This document shows positions 1 through 7,137 of a stretch of 10,072 nt of DNA, piece after piece. Under the pieces are notes generated by a model. It saw only the letters and a program-made list of their open reading frames with translations. It ran no database searches and was not told the DNA's origin. Both the position numbers and the translations under genes were made by a program. Source of the stretch: an uncultured Eubacteriales bacterium. Lineage in GTDB: Bacteria; Bacillota; Clostridia; Lachnospirales; Anaerotignaceae. Where the stretch lies: positions 1-10,072 of the forward strand of contig CAKQPE010000069.1 in the NCBI GenBank assembly GCA_934256695.1. Direction: 5' to 3'. Position 1 is the stretch's first letter. Each line of letters opens with the position of its first letter.

Positions 1-82
1 CTTAAAAACACAAATATTTAAAGTTATCGGATAGTTTTTTAGCTTTATCTGTTTTTAAGTGGATACAGTTTTAAGCGACAGC

Positions 83-110
83 TTGTGAATTTTTAAATCA
101 GCAATATATT
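83..110 (+). promoter_or_regulatory. weak candidate sigma-A promoter upstream of sbcDC
   Basis: TTGTGA (83-88) and TATATT (105-110) are separated by 16 nt, matching the sigma-A -35 at 4 of 6 and the -10 at 5 of 6 positions. It is the best pair I could find in the 225-bp leader of sbcD, but in such AT-rich DNA a match of this quality can arise by chance. The real promoter may lie upstream of the window. The rest of 1-142 shows only short imperfect palindromes, such as GCAAT/ATTGC at 123-135, and no coding potential. Confidence 0.25.
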
Positions 111-142
111 TTCCCGAAAAACGCAATAAAATTGCATTTTGA

Positions 143-210
143 TAAAAGTTTTAATTGAACTTTTTCAAAAGTTCACAGGTATGGACAGAGTCTACGGTTT
201 TAAGGTCTTA
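143..210 (-). repeat. two-hairpin structured repeat, copy C (inverted)
   Basis: Read on the minus strand, this begins with TAAGACC (210-204). It continues with a first hairpin GTAGAC-TCT-GTCCATAC (195-179), with a two-base bulge, then a second hairpin, a perfect 9-bp stem TGAACTTTT/AAAAGTTCA around GA (175-156), and ends with TAAAACTTTTA (153-143). The same order of blocks is found on the plus strand at 7226-7288 and 10016-10072. The TAAGACC and GACTCTGTCC blocks match the 10016 copy almost exactly. The element ends one base before the sbcD Shine-Dalgarno (212-217), so it makes up the proximal leader of the sbcDC mRNA. The hairpins are nearly symmetrical and would also form in the plus-strand transcript. 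No ORF or transposase is present. Confidence 0.7.
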
Positions 211-225
211 TAAGGAGAATTTAAA

Positions 226-1356
226 ATGAAATTTATACATATTTCAGATTTGCATCTTGGAAAACGTGTAAACGAGTTTTCGATGCTTGATGACCAGAGA
301 TATATTCTGGAACAGGTAGTAAAAGAAGCGGAAAATGCCGACGCTGTTTTAATTGCGGGAGATATATACGATAAAAGTATTCCGCCGGCAGAGGCAGTAG
401 AGTTGTTTGACTTATTTATAACTGAATTGGCTAAAATGAATGTAAAAATATTTGCTGTAAGCGGAAACCATGACTCGGCAAAAAGAATCGCTTTTGGTGC
501 CGATATAATGCAAAACGGCGGTGTTTATTTTTCTCATGTATATAACGGAGAACTTGAAAAACATGAGTTTGAAGATGAATACGGTAAAGTAAACATATAT
601 ATGCTTCCGTTTATAAAGCCGGCAGTTATAAAAAATTTTTTTGAAGAAGGCATAATAACAGATGATTATAATTCTGCATTAAAGGCTGTTTTGGACAGAG
701 CAGATATTGATTTTTCCGAGAGAAACATAATTATTGCACATCAGTTTGTAACGGGGGCACAAAGAAGTGAATCGGAAGAAGTCTCTGTAGGCGGAGTTGA
801 TTCCATAAGTGCCGATTTATTTGAGAATTTTGATTATACTGCTTTGGGACATATTCATAAACCGCAGAATATGGGAAAAAATATACGTTACTGCGGAACA
901 CCGTTAAAATATTCTTTTTCTGAGGCAAATAATAAAAACAGTATGACTGTTGTTGAATTAAACGAAAAAGGAAGTATCGAAATAAGTTTTATACCTTTTT
1001 CTCCTCTGCACGATATGCGGGAAATAAAAGGCACCTATGATTTTCTTACGGAAAGAAAGAATTACGAAAATACTGCTGTTGAGGACTATCTTCATATAAC
1101 ACTTACAGATGAGGAAGAAGTAATTGATGCTATAGGAAAACTGAGAAGCATTTATCCGAATATAATGAAGATAGATTATGAAAATATAAGAACATCGGAA
1201 AACAAAGATTTTTTAAACAATAAAACGGATTTAAACAAAAATCCTTTGGATCTGTTTAAGGAATTTTACGAGCTTCAGAATAATTCGCCAATGACAGAGG
1301 AACAAACAGAAGAAATAAGATGTCTTTGGGAAATGGCAGAGGAGGAAAACATATGA
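226..1356 (+). CDS. sbcD: SbcD, nuclease subunit of the SbcCD (Mre11-Rad50 type) complex
   Basis: This is the metallophosphoesterase subunit (376 aa) of the SbcCD complex, which cleaves hairpins, protein-blocked ends and other abnormal DNA ends in the cytoplasm, driven by the SbcC ATPase. The five phosphoesterase motifs are visible: SDLHLG (D8, H10), AGDIYD (D46), SGNHD (N81, H82, D83), AHQ (H172) and GHIH (208-211), which should bind the two Mn ions. The nuclease domain covers about 1-230, and the rest is the capping domain and SbcC-binding tail. Length is normal for the family. AAGGAG (212-217) lies 8 nt before the ATG. The stop codon overlaps the sbcC start (ATGA, 1353-1356), which implies translational coupling and 1:1 assembly. 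A repeat copy ends just before its ribosome binding site. Confidence 0.96.
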   Translation: MKFIHISDLHLGKRVNEFSMLDDQRYILEQVVKEAENADAVLIAGDIYDKSIPPAEAVELFDLFITELAKMNVKIFAVSGNHDSAKRIAFGADIMQNGGVYFSHVYNGELEKHEFEDEYGKVNIYMLPFIKPAVIKNFFEEGIITDDYNSALKAVLDRADIDFSERNIIIAHQFVTGAQRSESEEVSVGGVDSISADLFENFDYTALGHIHKPQNMGKNIRYCGTPLKYSFSEANNKNSMTVVELNEKGSIEISFIPFSPLHDMREIKGTYDFLTERKNYENTAVEDYLHITLTDEEEVIDAIGKLRSIYPNIMKIDYENIRTSENKDFLNNKTDLNKNPLDLFKEFYELQNNSPMTEEQTEEIRCLWEMAEEENI

Positions 1357-4070
1357 GACCTATAAAAATAATTGTTTCTGCCTTTGGTCCATATAACTCA
1401 AGGACAGAAATAGAACTTTCTAAATTTGGTAAAAGCGGAATTTTTCTTGTAACAGGTGATACGGGAGCAGGAAAAACGAGTATTTTTGATGCGATAACAT
1501 TTGTACTTTTCGGCGAGGCAAGCGGAAAGGTAAGAGATTCTTCTATGTTAAGGTGCAGGTATTCTTCTCCTGAAACATTGACATATGTTGAGATGGATTT
1601 TGAATACAAAGGTCAGTTATATAAAATAGAAAGAAATCCGGAGTATATGCGTGCCTCGAAGAGGGGAGAAAAGATAACAAAACAAAAAGCAGATGCCACA
1701 CTTACACTTCCTTCGGGAGAAGTAATAAGCGGATATAAGCAGGTAACGGCAAAAACAGAGGAGATACTTGGTGTAAACTTTATGCAGTTTTCTCAAATAG
1801 CTATGATAGCACAGGGAGACTTTATGAGGTTTATAACCGATTCCACAAAGGACAGGACAAAGCTTTTCAGAGAAATTTTTTCTACGGAAAAATATGTTAA
1901 ATTACAGGAAATTATAAAATCGCAGGCTCTAAGTTTGAAAAATGAATATGATAGATTAAAAACGGAAATAGAGAGTATATGCGATGTAATAAATGAAGAT
2001 GATTACTCAAACGGATATGAAAATCTTTGCCATAGGATAAATGAAATTACGAAAAGCCTTACAGAAAAACTTAATACAAAAGAAAAAGAGATTTACGGTA
2101 TCGAGACCGAAATAGAGAAAATAAACCGTATAATAGGAAAAACCGAAAAAGATATAAAGACGAAAGAAAGCTTGAAAAAAACAGAAAAATTTAAAACCGA
2201 AAAAGAACCGTTACTTAATGAACTTAAAGAAAAGTTTGATAAGGCACAGGCACTTAAACCTGAGGCGGAAAAGTTATTGTCTGAAATTAACGATTTAAGT
2301 TCAAAACTATCCCAATATGATAAAGCAGATAAAGTTGAGGAAAACATAATAAATATAACAAACGACATTTTAAAAGAAGAAAATCTTTTATCAAAATCAG
2401 AAGAAAAGATTAAGTCTTTAAATTCGGAACTTAACGAAAAGAAAAACTTATTGGAAACACTTAAAAATGCAGGGGAGATTTTAAAAGATATTGAATACAG
2501 GCTGAAAGAAAAAACAGAGGAAAAGGAAAAACTTTCTAAGTTTGAAAAATTGTTTGATGAATATAAGAAAGCAAAAGGCGAGTATTTATCTGCAAAGGAA
2601 GAATATATTCTGGCAATGAACGAAAGCATAAAAGCCAATCAGGATTATATTGAAAAAGAAAAAGAGTTTTTTGACGGACAGGCAGGTGTTTTGGCGCAAG
2701 GTCTTGAGGAAGGAAAAAAGTGTCCCGTATGTGGTTCAATCCATCACCCGGAACCGGCAAAGTATGAATCTCAAATTCCGACAGAAGATGAGATAAAAAA
2801 ACTTAAAGCAACAAACGAAAAGCTGAGAAAGGTAATGGAAGAAAAGAAAAATACAGCTGTAAGCAAAAAAACTTTTGCAGAATCTATAGGTAATGAGCTT
2901 AAAAGAAATGATTTTGCAAAAAAAGCTAAAACTTTAGATGATATGGCATACATAATAGAAGAAATAAAGAGCCGTAATTATGCGGAAATAAAGGAAATAT
3001 CGGAAAGAAGAAAAACAGCAGAAGAAAATGTAAGGAAAAAAGAAATAACGGAGGAAAAAATTCCTGTTTTGGAAGAAAAAATAAAGTCGGGAACAGAATA
3101 TATAAACAGTTCTGTAAATAATATATCGGCAAAGAAAGCCGAGAAAAACGCTTTTGAAAAACAGTATGCGGAAATAAAGACAAATCTTAAATATGAGTCC
3201 AAAAAAGATGCCGAAAATTATATATTATCTCTTAAAACAAAGAAGAAGGTCATAGAAGATAATATAGAAAAGACAAAGGGCGATTTCGATTTATTAAAGG
3301 AAGAAATAATAAAAAATAATGCCGAAGCGGAAACTCTTAAAGCTCAACTTGAGAACATTGAAGAAGAAAATATTGATGAGCTTTATGCAAAAAGAAATAA
3401 TTTTTCGGATAAAAAATTAAGCTTTACGGAAGAAAGAGACAATATTAAATCAAAAATATCGGAAAATAATAAAACTGTGGAAACACTTGAACCGAAAATA
3501 AATAAGTTTTCCGAAGTTGAAAAACGACTTACGGTTATTAAACCTTTGTCAGATACGGCAAACGGTACAGTTTCCGGTAAAGAAAGAGTGACACTGGAGA
3601 CATATGTGCAGACAGCATATTTTGACATAATATTGAATAGGGCAAACACAAGGTTTATGATAATGACTGACGGACAGTACGAGATGAAAAGAAGAACAGC
3701 AGGTGATAATTTAAAAAGTCAGTCGGGATTGGAAATTGATGTTATAGATCATTATAATTCAAGTGTAAGGAGCATAAAGACACTTTCCGGCGGAGAATCA
3801 TTTAAGGCGGCACTGTCATTGGCTTTGGGGCTTTCGGAGCAGGTACAGTCATCATGCGGCGGCATAAAGATAGATACAATGTTTATTGACGAAGGTTTTG
3901 GTTCTCTTGACTCAGAATCCCTTGAACAGGCAGTAAGGGCTTTGGTAAAAGTAACGGAAAGCGGAAGGCTTTTGGGAATAATATCCCATGTAACGGAATT
4001 AAAAGAAAGAATTGATAAGCAGATAATTGTAAAGAAACAAAAATCCGGCGGAAGTACGGTTGTTATTTAA
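1353..4070 (+). CDS. sbcC: SbcC, ABC-type ATPase subunit of the SbcCD nuclease
   Basis: This is the Rad50-like SMC-family ATPase (905 aa) that binds DNA, dimerises on ATP and gates SbcD. The N-terminal head has MRPIKIIVSAFGPY, Walker A GDTGAGKTS (35-43) and a Q-loop region (MQFSQIAMIAQGD, about 145-157). Two long Glu/Lys-rich coiled-coil arms follow (about 170-455 and 465-745), separated by the zinc hook CPVC (C457, C460), which joins two molecules. The C-terminal head carries the signature LSGGES (811-816), Walker B ending in D846-E847, and an ISHV switch. I start it at 1353 rather than the in-frame ATG at 1320 because AGGAGG (1340-1345) sits 7 nt before 1353 and the family N-terminus begins there. 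At 905 aa it is shorter than E. coli SbcC (about 1050) or B. subtilis SbcC (about 1130), so the arms are short. No terminator follows; transcription could run into spoVT. Confidence 0.96.
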   Translation: MRPIKIIVSAFGPYNSRTEIELSKFGKSGIFLVTGDTGAGKTSIFDAITFVLFGEASGKVRDSSMLRCRYSSPETLTYVEMDFEYKGQLYKIERNPEYMRASKRGEKITKQKADATLTLPSGEVISGYKQVTAKTEEILGVNFMQFSQIAMIAQGDFMRFITDSTKDRTKLFREIFSTEKYVKLQEIIKSQALSLKNEYDRLKTEIESICDVINEDDYSNGYENLCHRINEITKSLTEKLNTKEKEIYGIETEIEKINRIIGKTEKDIKTKESLKKTEKFKTEKEPLLNELKEKFDKAQALKPEAEKLLSEINDLSSKLSQYDKADKVEENIINITNDILKEENLLSKSEEKIKSLNSELNEKKNLLETLKNAGEILKDIEYRLKEKTEEKEKLSKFEKLFDEYKKAKGEYLSAKEEYILAMNESIKANQDYIEKEKEFFDGQAGVLAQGLEEGKKCPVCGSIHHPEPAKYESQIPTEDEIKKLKATNEKLRKVMEEKKNTAVSKKTFAESIGNELKRNDFAKKAKTLDDMAYIIEEIKSRNYAEIKEISERRKTAEENVRKKEITEEKIPVLEEKIKSGTEYINSSVNNISAKKAEKNAFEKQYAEIKTNLKYESKKDAENYILSLKTKKKVIEDNIEKTKGDFDLLKEEIIKNNAEAETLKAQLENIEEENIDELYAKRNNFSDKKLSFTEERDNIKSKISENNKTVETLEPKINKFSEVEKRLTVIKPLSDTANGTVSGKERVTLETYVQTAYFDIILNRANTRFMIMTDGQYEMKRRTAGDNLKSQSGLEIDVIDHYNSSVRSIKTLSGGESFKAALSLALGLSEQVQSSCGGIKIDTMFIDEGFGSLDSESLEQAVRALVKVTESGRLLGIISHVTELKERIDKQIIVKKQKSGGSTVVI

Positions 4071-4110
4071 TAGTTTTATTAGGATATATGTTTAGTTTTG
4101 CATGGTTTAT

Positions 4111-4139
4111 GTATAATACTTCTGATTTTCACCATAATA
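4111..4139 (+). promoter_or_regulatory. sigma-G-type (forespore) promoter for spoVT
   Basis: GTATA (4111-4115) and CATAATA (4133-4139) are separated by 17 nt. They fit the sigma-G consensus known from Bacillus (roughly GHATR, 17-18 nt, CATNHTA) at every defined position. The start of transcription would be near 4146, giving a leader of about 50 nt that contains the spoVT Shine-Dalgarno. spoVT belongs to the sigma-G regulon in B. subtilis, so motif and gene agree. A TATAAT at 4112-4117 overlaps the -35 but has no good sigma-A -35 partner. Confidence 0.65.
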
Positions 4140-4152
4140 ATTGTATAAATTT

Positions 4153-4167
4153 CAAATTTTAAATTTG
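4153..4167. promoter_or_regulatory. palindrome at the spoVT transcript start, candidate operator
   Basis: CAAATTT-T-AAATTTG is a perfect 7-bp inverted repeat with a one-base centre. It lies about 7-21 nt downstream of the start predicted from the sigma-G promoter. It is flanked by two direct copies of TTGTATAA (4141-4148 and 4165-4172). The position would suit a repressor, possibly SpoVT itself, since AbrB-fold proteins bind AT-rich DNA. In this AT-rich stretch it may be chance, and no binding evidence exists. Confidence 0.3.
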
Positions 4168-4196
4168 TATAATAAACCTCAGGAGGAATATAAGTT

Positions 4197-4742
4197 ATGA
4201 AAGCTACGGGAATAGTAAGACGAATTGACGATCTTGGCAGAATAGTTATACCGAAAGAAATACGCCGTACTTTAAGAATAAGAGAGGGAGATTCTCTTGA
4301 AATATATACGGACCATGAGGGAAGAATAATATTAAAGAAGTATTCTCCGGTAGGTGAACTTGAGGAGTTTGCAAAGGAGTATGCCGAAAGCCTTGCACAG
4401 ACGGCAGGGCATATTACCTGTATTCTTGATAAAGACCACATTATAGCTGTGTCCGGCTGTGCAAAGAAAGAATTTCTGGAAAAGCATATAAGCAATGCAA
4501 TGGAAGAATGCATTAACTCAAGAAATACAGTAAATGCAAAACGCAGTGACGGAAACATGGTTCAGGTTTTGGAAAACGAAAAAGGCGAAAACTATAATTA
4601 TCAGCTTATAACGCCTATTATATCCGACGGTGATGTTATAGGTGCAGTAATGTTTTTATCATCAGATAAAAAGATGGGTGAGGTAGAGGGAAAGCTTGCC
4701 CAGACAGCGGCAGGATTTCTTGCAAAACAGTTAGAACAGTAA
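4197..4742 (+). CDS. spoVT: SpoVT, AbrB-family regulator of forespore gene expression
   Basis: This transcription factor (181 aa; B. subtilis SpoVT is 178 aa) switches sigma-G-dependent genes up or down in the developing forespore and affects spore coat, resistance and germination properties. Residues 1-52 form the swapped-hairpin AbrB/MazE-type DNA-binding domain, with the near-invariant MKATGIVRRIDDLGRIVIPK and EIRRTLRIREGDSLEIY. Residues about 56-178 form a GAF-like domain of the kind that tetramerises SpoVT and may sense a small ligand. The full-length GAF separates it from the shorter AbrB and Abh. AGGAGG (4181-4186) lies 10 nt before the ATG. It stands alone, between its sigma-G-like promoter and a strong terminator, though read-through from sbcC is possible. 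Its presence implies a spore former. Confidence 0.95.
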   Translation: MKATGIVRRIDDLGRIVIPKEIRRTLRIREGDSLEIYTDHEGRIILKKYSPVGELEEFAKEYAESLAQTAGHITCILDKDHIIAVSGCAKKEFLEKHISNAMEECINSRNTVNAKRSDGNMVQVLENEKGENYNYQLITPIISDGDVIGAVMFLSSDKKMGEVEGKLAQTAAGFLAKQLEQ

Positions 4743-4775
4743 ATGGAATATTAAGATTTCGTGAATAATTTCAAC

Positions 4776-4815
4776 AAAAAGCCGAACGACCTGTTATTGG
4801 TTGTTTGGCTTTTTT
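4776..4815 (+). terminator. intrinsic terminator of spoVT
   Basis: A 16-bp stem (4776-4791 with 4799-4814) closes a 7-nt loop. The core is GCCGAACGACC against GGTTGTTTGGC with two G-U pairs, the A-tract pairs with the T-tract, and the arm ends in TTTTTT (4810-4815). It starts 33 nt after the spoVT stop and separates spoVT from the ddl operon. Confidence 0.92.
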
Positions 4816-4915
4816 AAAATAAAGAGAAATACTTTGATTTTTAAAGTTATTTAATGCTCATGGTTCGGTTTTTGTATTAACTTGTACTATAAATAAATAT
4901 TTTACCTTATTTATG

Positions 4916-4944
4916 TTGTCATAACAGCAAAAAATGAATATAAT
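4916..4944 (+). promoter_or_regulatory. sigma-A promoter of the ddl-murI operon
   Basis: TTGTCA (4916-4921; 5 of 6 positions) and TATAAT (4939-4944; perfect) are separated by the optimal 17 nt. Transcription should start near 4951, giving a leader of about 42 nt. That leader contains a small hairpin GGCAA-AAA-TTGCC (4957-4969), 12 nt before the AAGGAG of ddl. No operator or riboswitch is evident. The rest of the spoVT-ddl gap (4816-4915) shows nothing I can support. Confidence 0.85.
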
Positions 4945-4992
4945 AAAAATATTAACGGCAAAAATTGCCTGCAAAAGAAAGAAGGAGTAGTT

Positions 4993-6051
4993 TTGAACAA
5001 GAAAACAATAGTTGTATTATTCGGAGGTCAGTCTTCCGAGCATGAGGTTTCAAGAGTTTCGGCATCTACAATAATTTCAAATATAAGTCCTGCCAAATAT
5101 TATGTTATACCTGTAGGTATTACAAAAGAAGGAAAATGGATGATTTATAACGGCCCTGTTGAAAATATTAAAAACGGAGAATGGGAAAAATACGGCACAC
5201 CGGCTATTTTAAGTCCTGATGCTTCACACAAAGGCTTAATAAAAATAGTAGGAACTAAAGCAAAGATTATTCCTGTTGATGTTGTAATACCTGTTCTTCA
5301 CGGTAAGTGGGGAGAGGACGGAACAGTTCAGGGACTTTTGGAGCTTGCACAGATTCCTTACGTAGGCTGCGGAGTTTTAAGTTCGGCAGTATCTATGGAT
5401 AAGGTTTATACAAAGATAGTAGCCAAAAATGCAAAAATAAATCAGGCAGATTTTGTCTGTGTGATGAGAGATGAAATAGGAAAGAAATCAGTTATTACCA
5501 AAATAGAAAAGAAACTTGGTTATCCTTGTTTTATTAAGCCTGCAAATGCCGGTTCTTCCGTAGGCATTACAAAAGCACACAATCAGGAAGAACTTGTAAA
5601 CGGACTTAAACTTGCGGCAGAACACGACAGAAAAATTCTTGTTGAAGAATTTATTGACGGACGTGAAGTTGAATGTGCCGTTTTGGGAACAGCTGAAAAG
5701 GCGGAGGCTTCCACAATAGGTGAGGTTCTTTCCGCAGCGGAATTTTATGACTATGACGCAAAATACAATAATGCGGAATCAAAGACGGTTATTCCTGCAG
5801 AGATAGACGAAGAAATAATAAACGGAGTAAGGAAAGTTGCTCTTAAAGTATTTAAGGCTGTAGACGGCTCCGGTCTTGCAAGAATTGATTTCTTTGTTGA
5901 AAACGGAACAAACAGAATAGTATTTAATGAGCTTAATACTTTGCCGGGATTTACTGCAATAAGCATGTATCCTAAACTTTGGGAATGTGCCGGAAAGAGT
6001 ATAGAAGAACTTATTGATGAACTTATATCCCTTGCCTGCTGCGGAAAATAA
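4993..6051 (+). CDS. ddl: D-alanine--D-alanine ligase
   Basis: This cytoplasmic ATP-grasp ligase (352 aa; B. subtilis Ddl is about the same length) joins two D-alanines to make the dipeptide that MurF adds to the peptidoglycan precursor. The N-terminal motif GGQSSEHEVS (11-20, E16) binds the first D-Ala. The GSSVG loop (187-191) covers the ATP phosphates. FYDYDAKY (251-258) carries Y258, equivalent to E. coli DdlB Y216, the residue typical of true D-Ala-D-Ala ligases rather than VanA-type D-lactate ligases. D299, E313 and N315 (FNELNTLPGFT) bind Mg. The start is TTG: AAGGAG (4982-4987) lies 5 nt upstream, the N-terminus is complete and no nearby in-frame ATG exists. It is first in an operon with murI, 12 nt downstream. 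Confidence 0.96.
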   Translation: MNKKTIVVLFGGQSSEHEVSRVSASTIISNISPAKYYVIPVGITKEGKWMIYNGPVENIKNGEWEKYGTPAILSPDASHKGLIKIVGTKAKIIPVDVVIPVLHGKWGEDGTVQGLLELAQIPYVGCGVLSSAVSMDKVYTKIVAKNAKINQADFVCVMRDEIGKKSVITKIEKKLGYPCFIKPANAGSSVGITKAHNQEELVNGLKLAAEHDRKILVEEFIDGREVECAVLGTAEKAEASTIGEVLSAAEFYDYDAKYNNAESKTVIPAEIDEEIINGVRKVALKVFKAVDGSGLARIDFFVENGTNRIVFNELNTLPGFTAISMYPKLWECAGKSIEELIDELISLACCGK

Positions 6052-6063
6052 GGAGGAGGTAAA

Positions 6064-6867
6064 ATGGATAACAGACCAATAGGTATATTTGATTCCGGTG
6101 TAGGCGGACTTACGGTAACAAGCCGAGTTATAAACGAACTTCCGAATGAGGAGATAGTTTATTTCGGTGATACTGCCAGAGTACCTTACGGAAGCAAATC
6201 CAAAGAAACCATTACCAAATTTGCAAAACAGGATATAAGATTTCTTTTAAGCCGAAATGTAAAAGCAGTTGTCATTGCCTGCAATACCGTAAGCTCAAAC
6301 AGTCTGGAAGAACTTAAAGAAACATTCGATGTACCGATATTCGGTGTTGTTAAACCGGGTGCGGCAGAGGCGGCTAAGATTACAAAGAACAATAATGTAG
6401 GTATTATAGCAACAGCGGCTACTGTACGGAGCGAAGCATATAAAAAGGAAATATTAAAAATTAAAAAAGATGTAAATGTGTATTCAAAGGCGTGTCCGCT
6501 TTTTGTTCCTCTTGCGGAAGAAGGCTGGGTTTATGACGAAATTACACACCTTACGGCAAAGAAATATATTTCCGAGCTTATAGAAAAGAATATAGATACA
6601 ATAGTTCTTGGTTGTACCCACTATCCTTTGCTAAGAGAATGTATAAACGATACAGTAGGGCCTAAAGTTGTGCTTGTTGATCCGGCGTATGAAACAGCTC
6701 TTGTGCTTAAAGATTACCTTATTAAAAACGATATGCTCAGAGATGGTGAAACAGCTCCAAAAAATGAGTTTTATGTAAGTGACAAAACAGAAACCTTTGA
6801 TAAAATATGTCGTCAGGCATTGGGGAAAGGTTTTGATACACAGGTAATAAATATAGAAGAATATTAA
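6064..6867 (+). CDS. murI: glutamate racemase
   Basis: This cofactor-independent racemase (267 aa, normal length) converts L-glutamate to D-glutamate, which MurD adds as the second residue of the peptidoglycan stem peptide. The active site is clear: IGIFDSGVGGLTV (D10, S11), FGDTARVPYGSKS (34-46), catalytic C73 in ACNTVSSNS, the conserved ACPLFVPLAEEG (143-154), and catalytic C184 in LGCTHYPLL. Aspartate racemases share the fold, but these motifs are those of MurI. A strong GGAGGAGG (6052-6059) lies directly after the ddl stop, so the two genes are surely co-transcribed. They supply two D-amino-acid inputs of wall synthesis. A terminator follows 27 nt after the stop. Confidence 0.96.
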   Translation: MDNRPIGIFDSGVGGLTVTSRVINELPNEEIVYFGDTARVPYGSKSKETITKFAKQDIRFLLSRNVKAVVIACNTVSSNSLEELKETFDVPIFGVVKPGAAEAAKITKNNNVGIIATAATVRSEAYKKEILKIKKDVNVYSKACPLFVPLAEEGWVYDEITHLTAKKYISELIEKNIDTIVLGCTHYPLLRECINDTVGPKVVLVDPAYETALVLKDYLIKNDMLRDGETAPKNEFYVSDKTETFDKICRQALGKGFDTQVINIEEY

Positions 6868-6894
6868 ACTGGTAGACATAAAATATACAACTAT

Positions 6895-6938
6895 AAACAG
6901 ATTAAGTTTGCATTTTTGCAGATTTAATCTGTTTTTTT
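6895..6938 (+). terminator. intrinsic terminator of ddl-murI
   Basis: An 11-bp stem, AAACAGATTAA (6895-6905) with TTAATCTGTTT (6924-6934), runs into a T-run (6932-6937). The 18-nt loop contains an inner TGCA-TTTT-TGCA stem, which extends the structure. It separates the wall operon from the clpB control region. Bases 6939-6976 hold nothing recognisable. Confidence 0.85.
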
Positions 6939-6976
6939 GTTCATAAAAAGTTTACATAAAATTTTAAAAATTTTTG

Positions 6977-7003
6977 TTAGCACTCATTGACAACGAGTGC
7001 TAA
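6977..7003. promoter_or_regulatory. CIRCE operator (HrcA binding site)
   Basis: TTAGCACTC (6977-6985), a 9-nt spacer and GAGTGCTAA (6995-7003) form the exact CIRCE consensus with no mismatch. HrcA binds this element and represses class I heat-shock genes until heat or unfolded protein ties up GroE and inactivates HrcA. The -35 of the promoter lies inside the spacer, so bound HrcA would block RNA polymerase. The only gene downstream in this window is clpB; hrcA, dnaK and groESL are not here. Confidence 0.97.
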
Positions 7004-7015
7004 CGGTGCTATAAT
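6987..7015 (+). promoter_or_regulatory. consensus sigma-A promoter under CIRCE control
   Basis: TTGACA (6987-6992) and TATAAT (7010-7015) are both perfect and are 17 nt apart, so this should be very strong when not repressed. The transcript would start near 7022. The -35 is entirely within the CIRCE spacer. The clpB ATG is about 340 nt further on, with no ORF or clear terminator between, so clpB is the likely target with an unusually long leader. Confidence 0.95.
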
Positions 7016-7137
7016 GCACTCATAGTTAAAAAATAACAAAGATTAATATAGGTTATTGAAAATCTTATTTAAAGATAAAGTTGCACAAAGGGTTTAATGT
7101 CGGAAGTGCTTTTCTATCGTAAAACCTGGTCAAAGCA

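Noticed and set aside
143..210. CRISPR-like or phage attachment interpretation of the repeats
   Set aside because: Copies are kilobases apart, in both orientations, internally palindromic and without regular spacers, cas genes or an integrase.
1320..1352. Earlier in-frame ATG that would add 11 residues to SbcC
   Set aside because: It lacks a good ribosome binding site and adds a non-family tail (MSLGNGRGGKH); the ATG at 1353 has AGGAGG 7 nt upstream and begins with the canonical SbcC N-terminus.
2093..2638. Long minus-strand reading frame inside sbcC
   Set aside because: Low-complexity Ser/Phe-rich product that is the antisense image of the Glu/Lys-rich coiled coil; no start signals and fully covered by sbcC.
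4112..4117. TATAAT as a sigma-A promoter for spoVT
   Set aside because: The position 17 nt upstream reads TGTTTA, a poor -35, and no extended -10 is properly placed; the overlapping sigma-G boxes fit better.
4079..4558. Minus-strand reading frame of 159 codons over spoVT and its promoter
   Set aside because: Antisense to the strongly conserved SpoVT DNA-binding domain, with no recognisable family.
4993..6051. VanA-type D-Ala-D-Lac ligase (vancomycin resistance)
   Set aside because: Y258 in FYDYDAKY is the residue of ordinary D-Ala-D-Ala ligases, and no vanH or vanX homologue is adjacent.
7128..7134. GGTCAAA, a half-site of the CtsR operator, upstream of clpB
   Set aside because: CtsR needs a tandem heptad repeat; only one heptad is present and it is far from either promoter.
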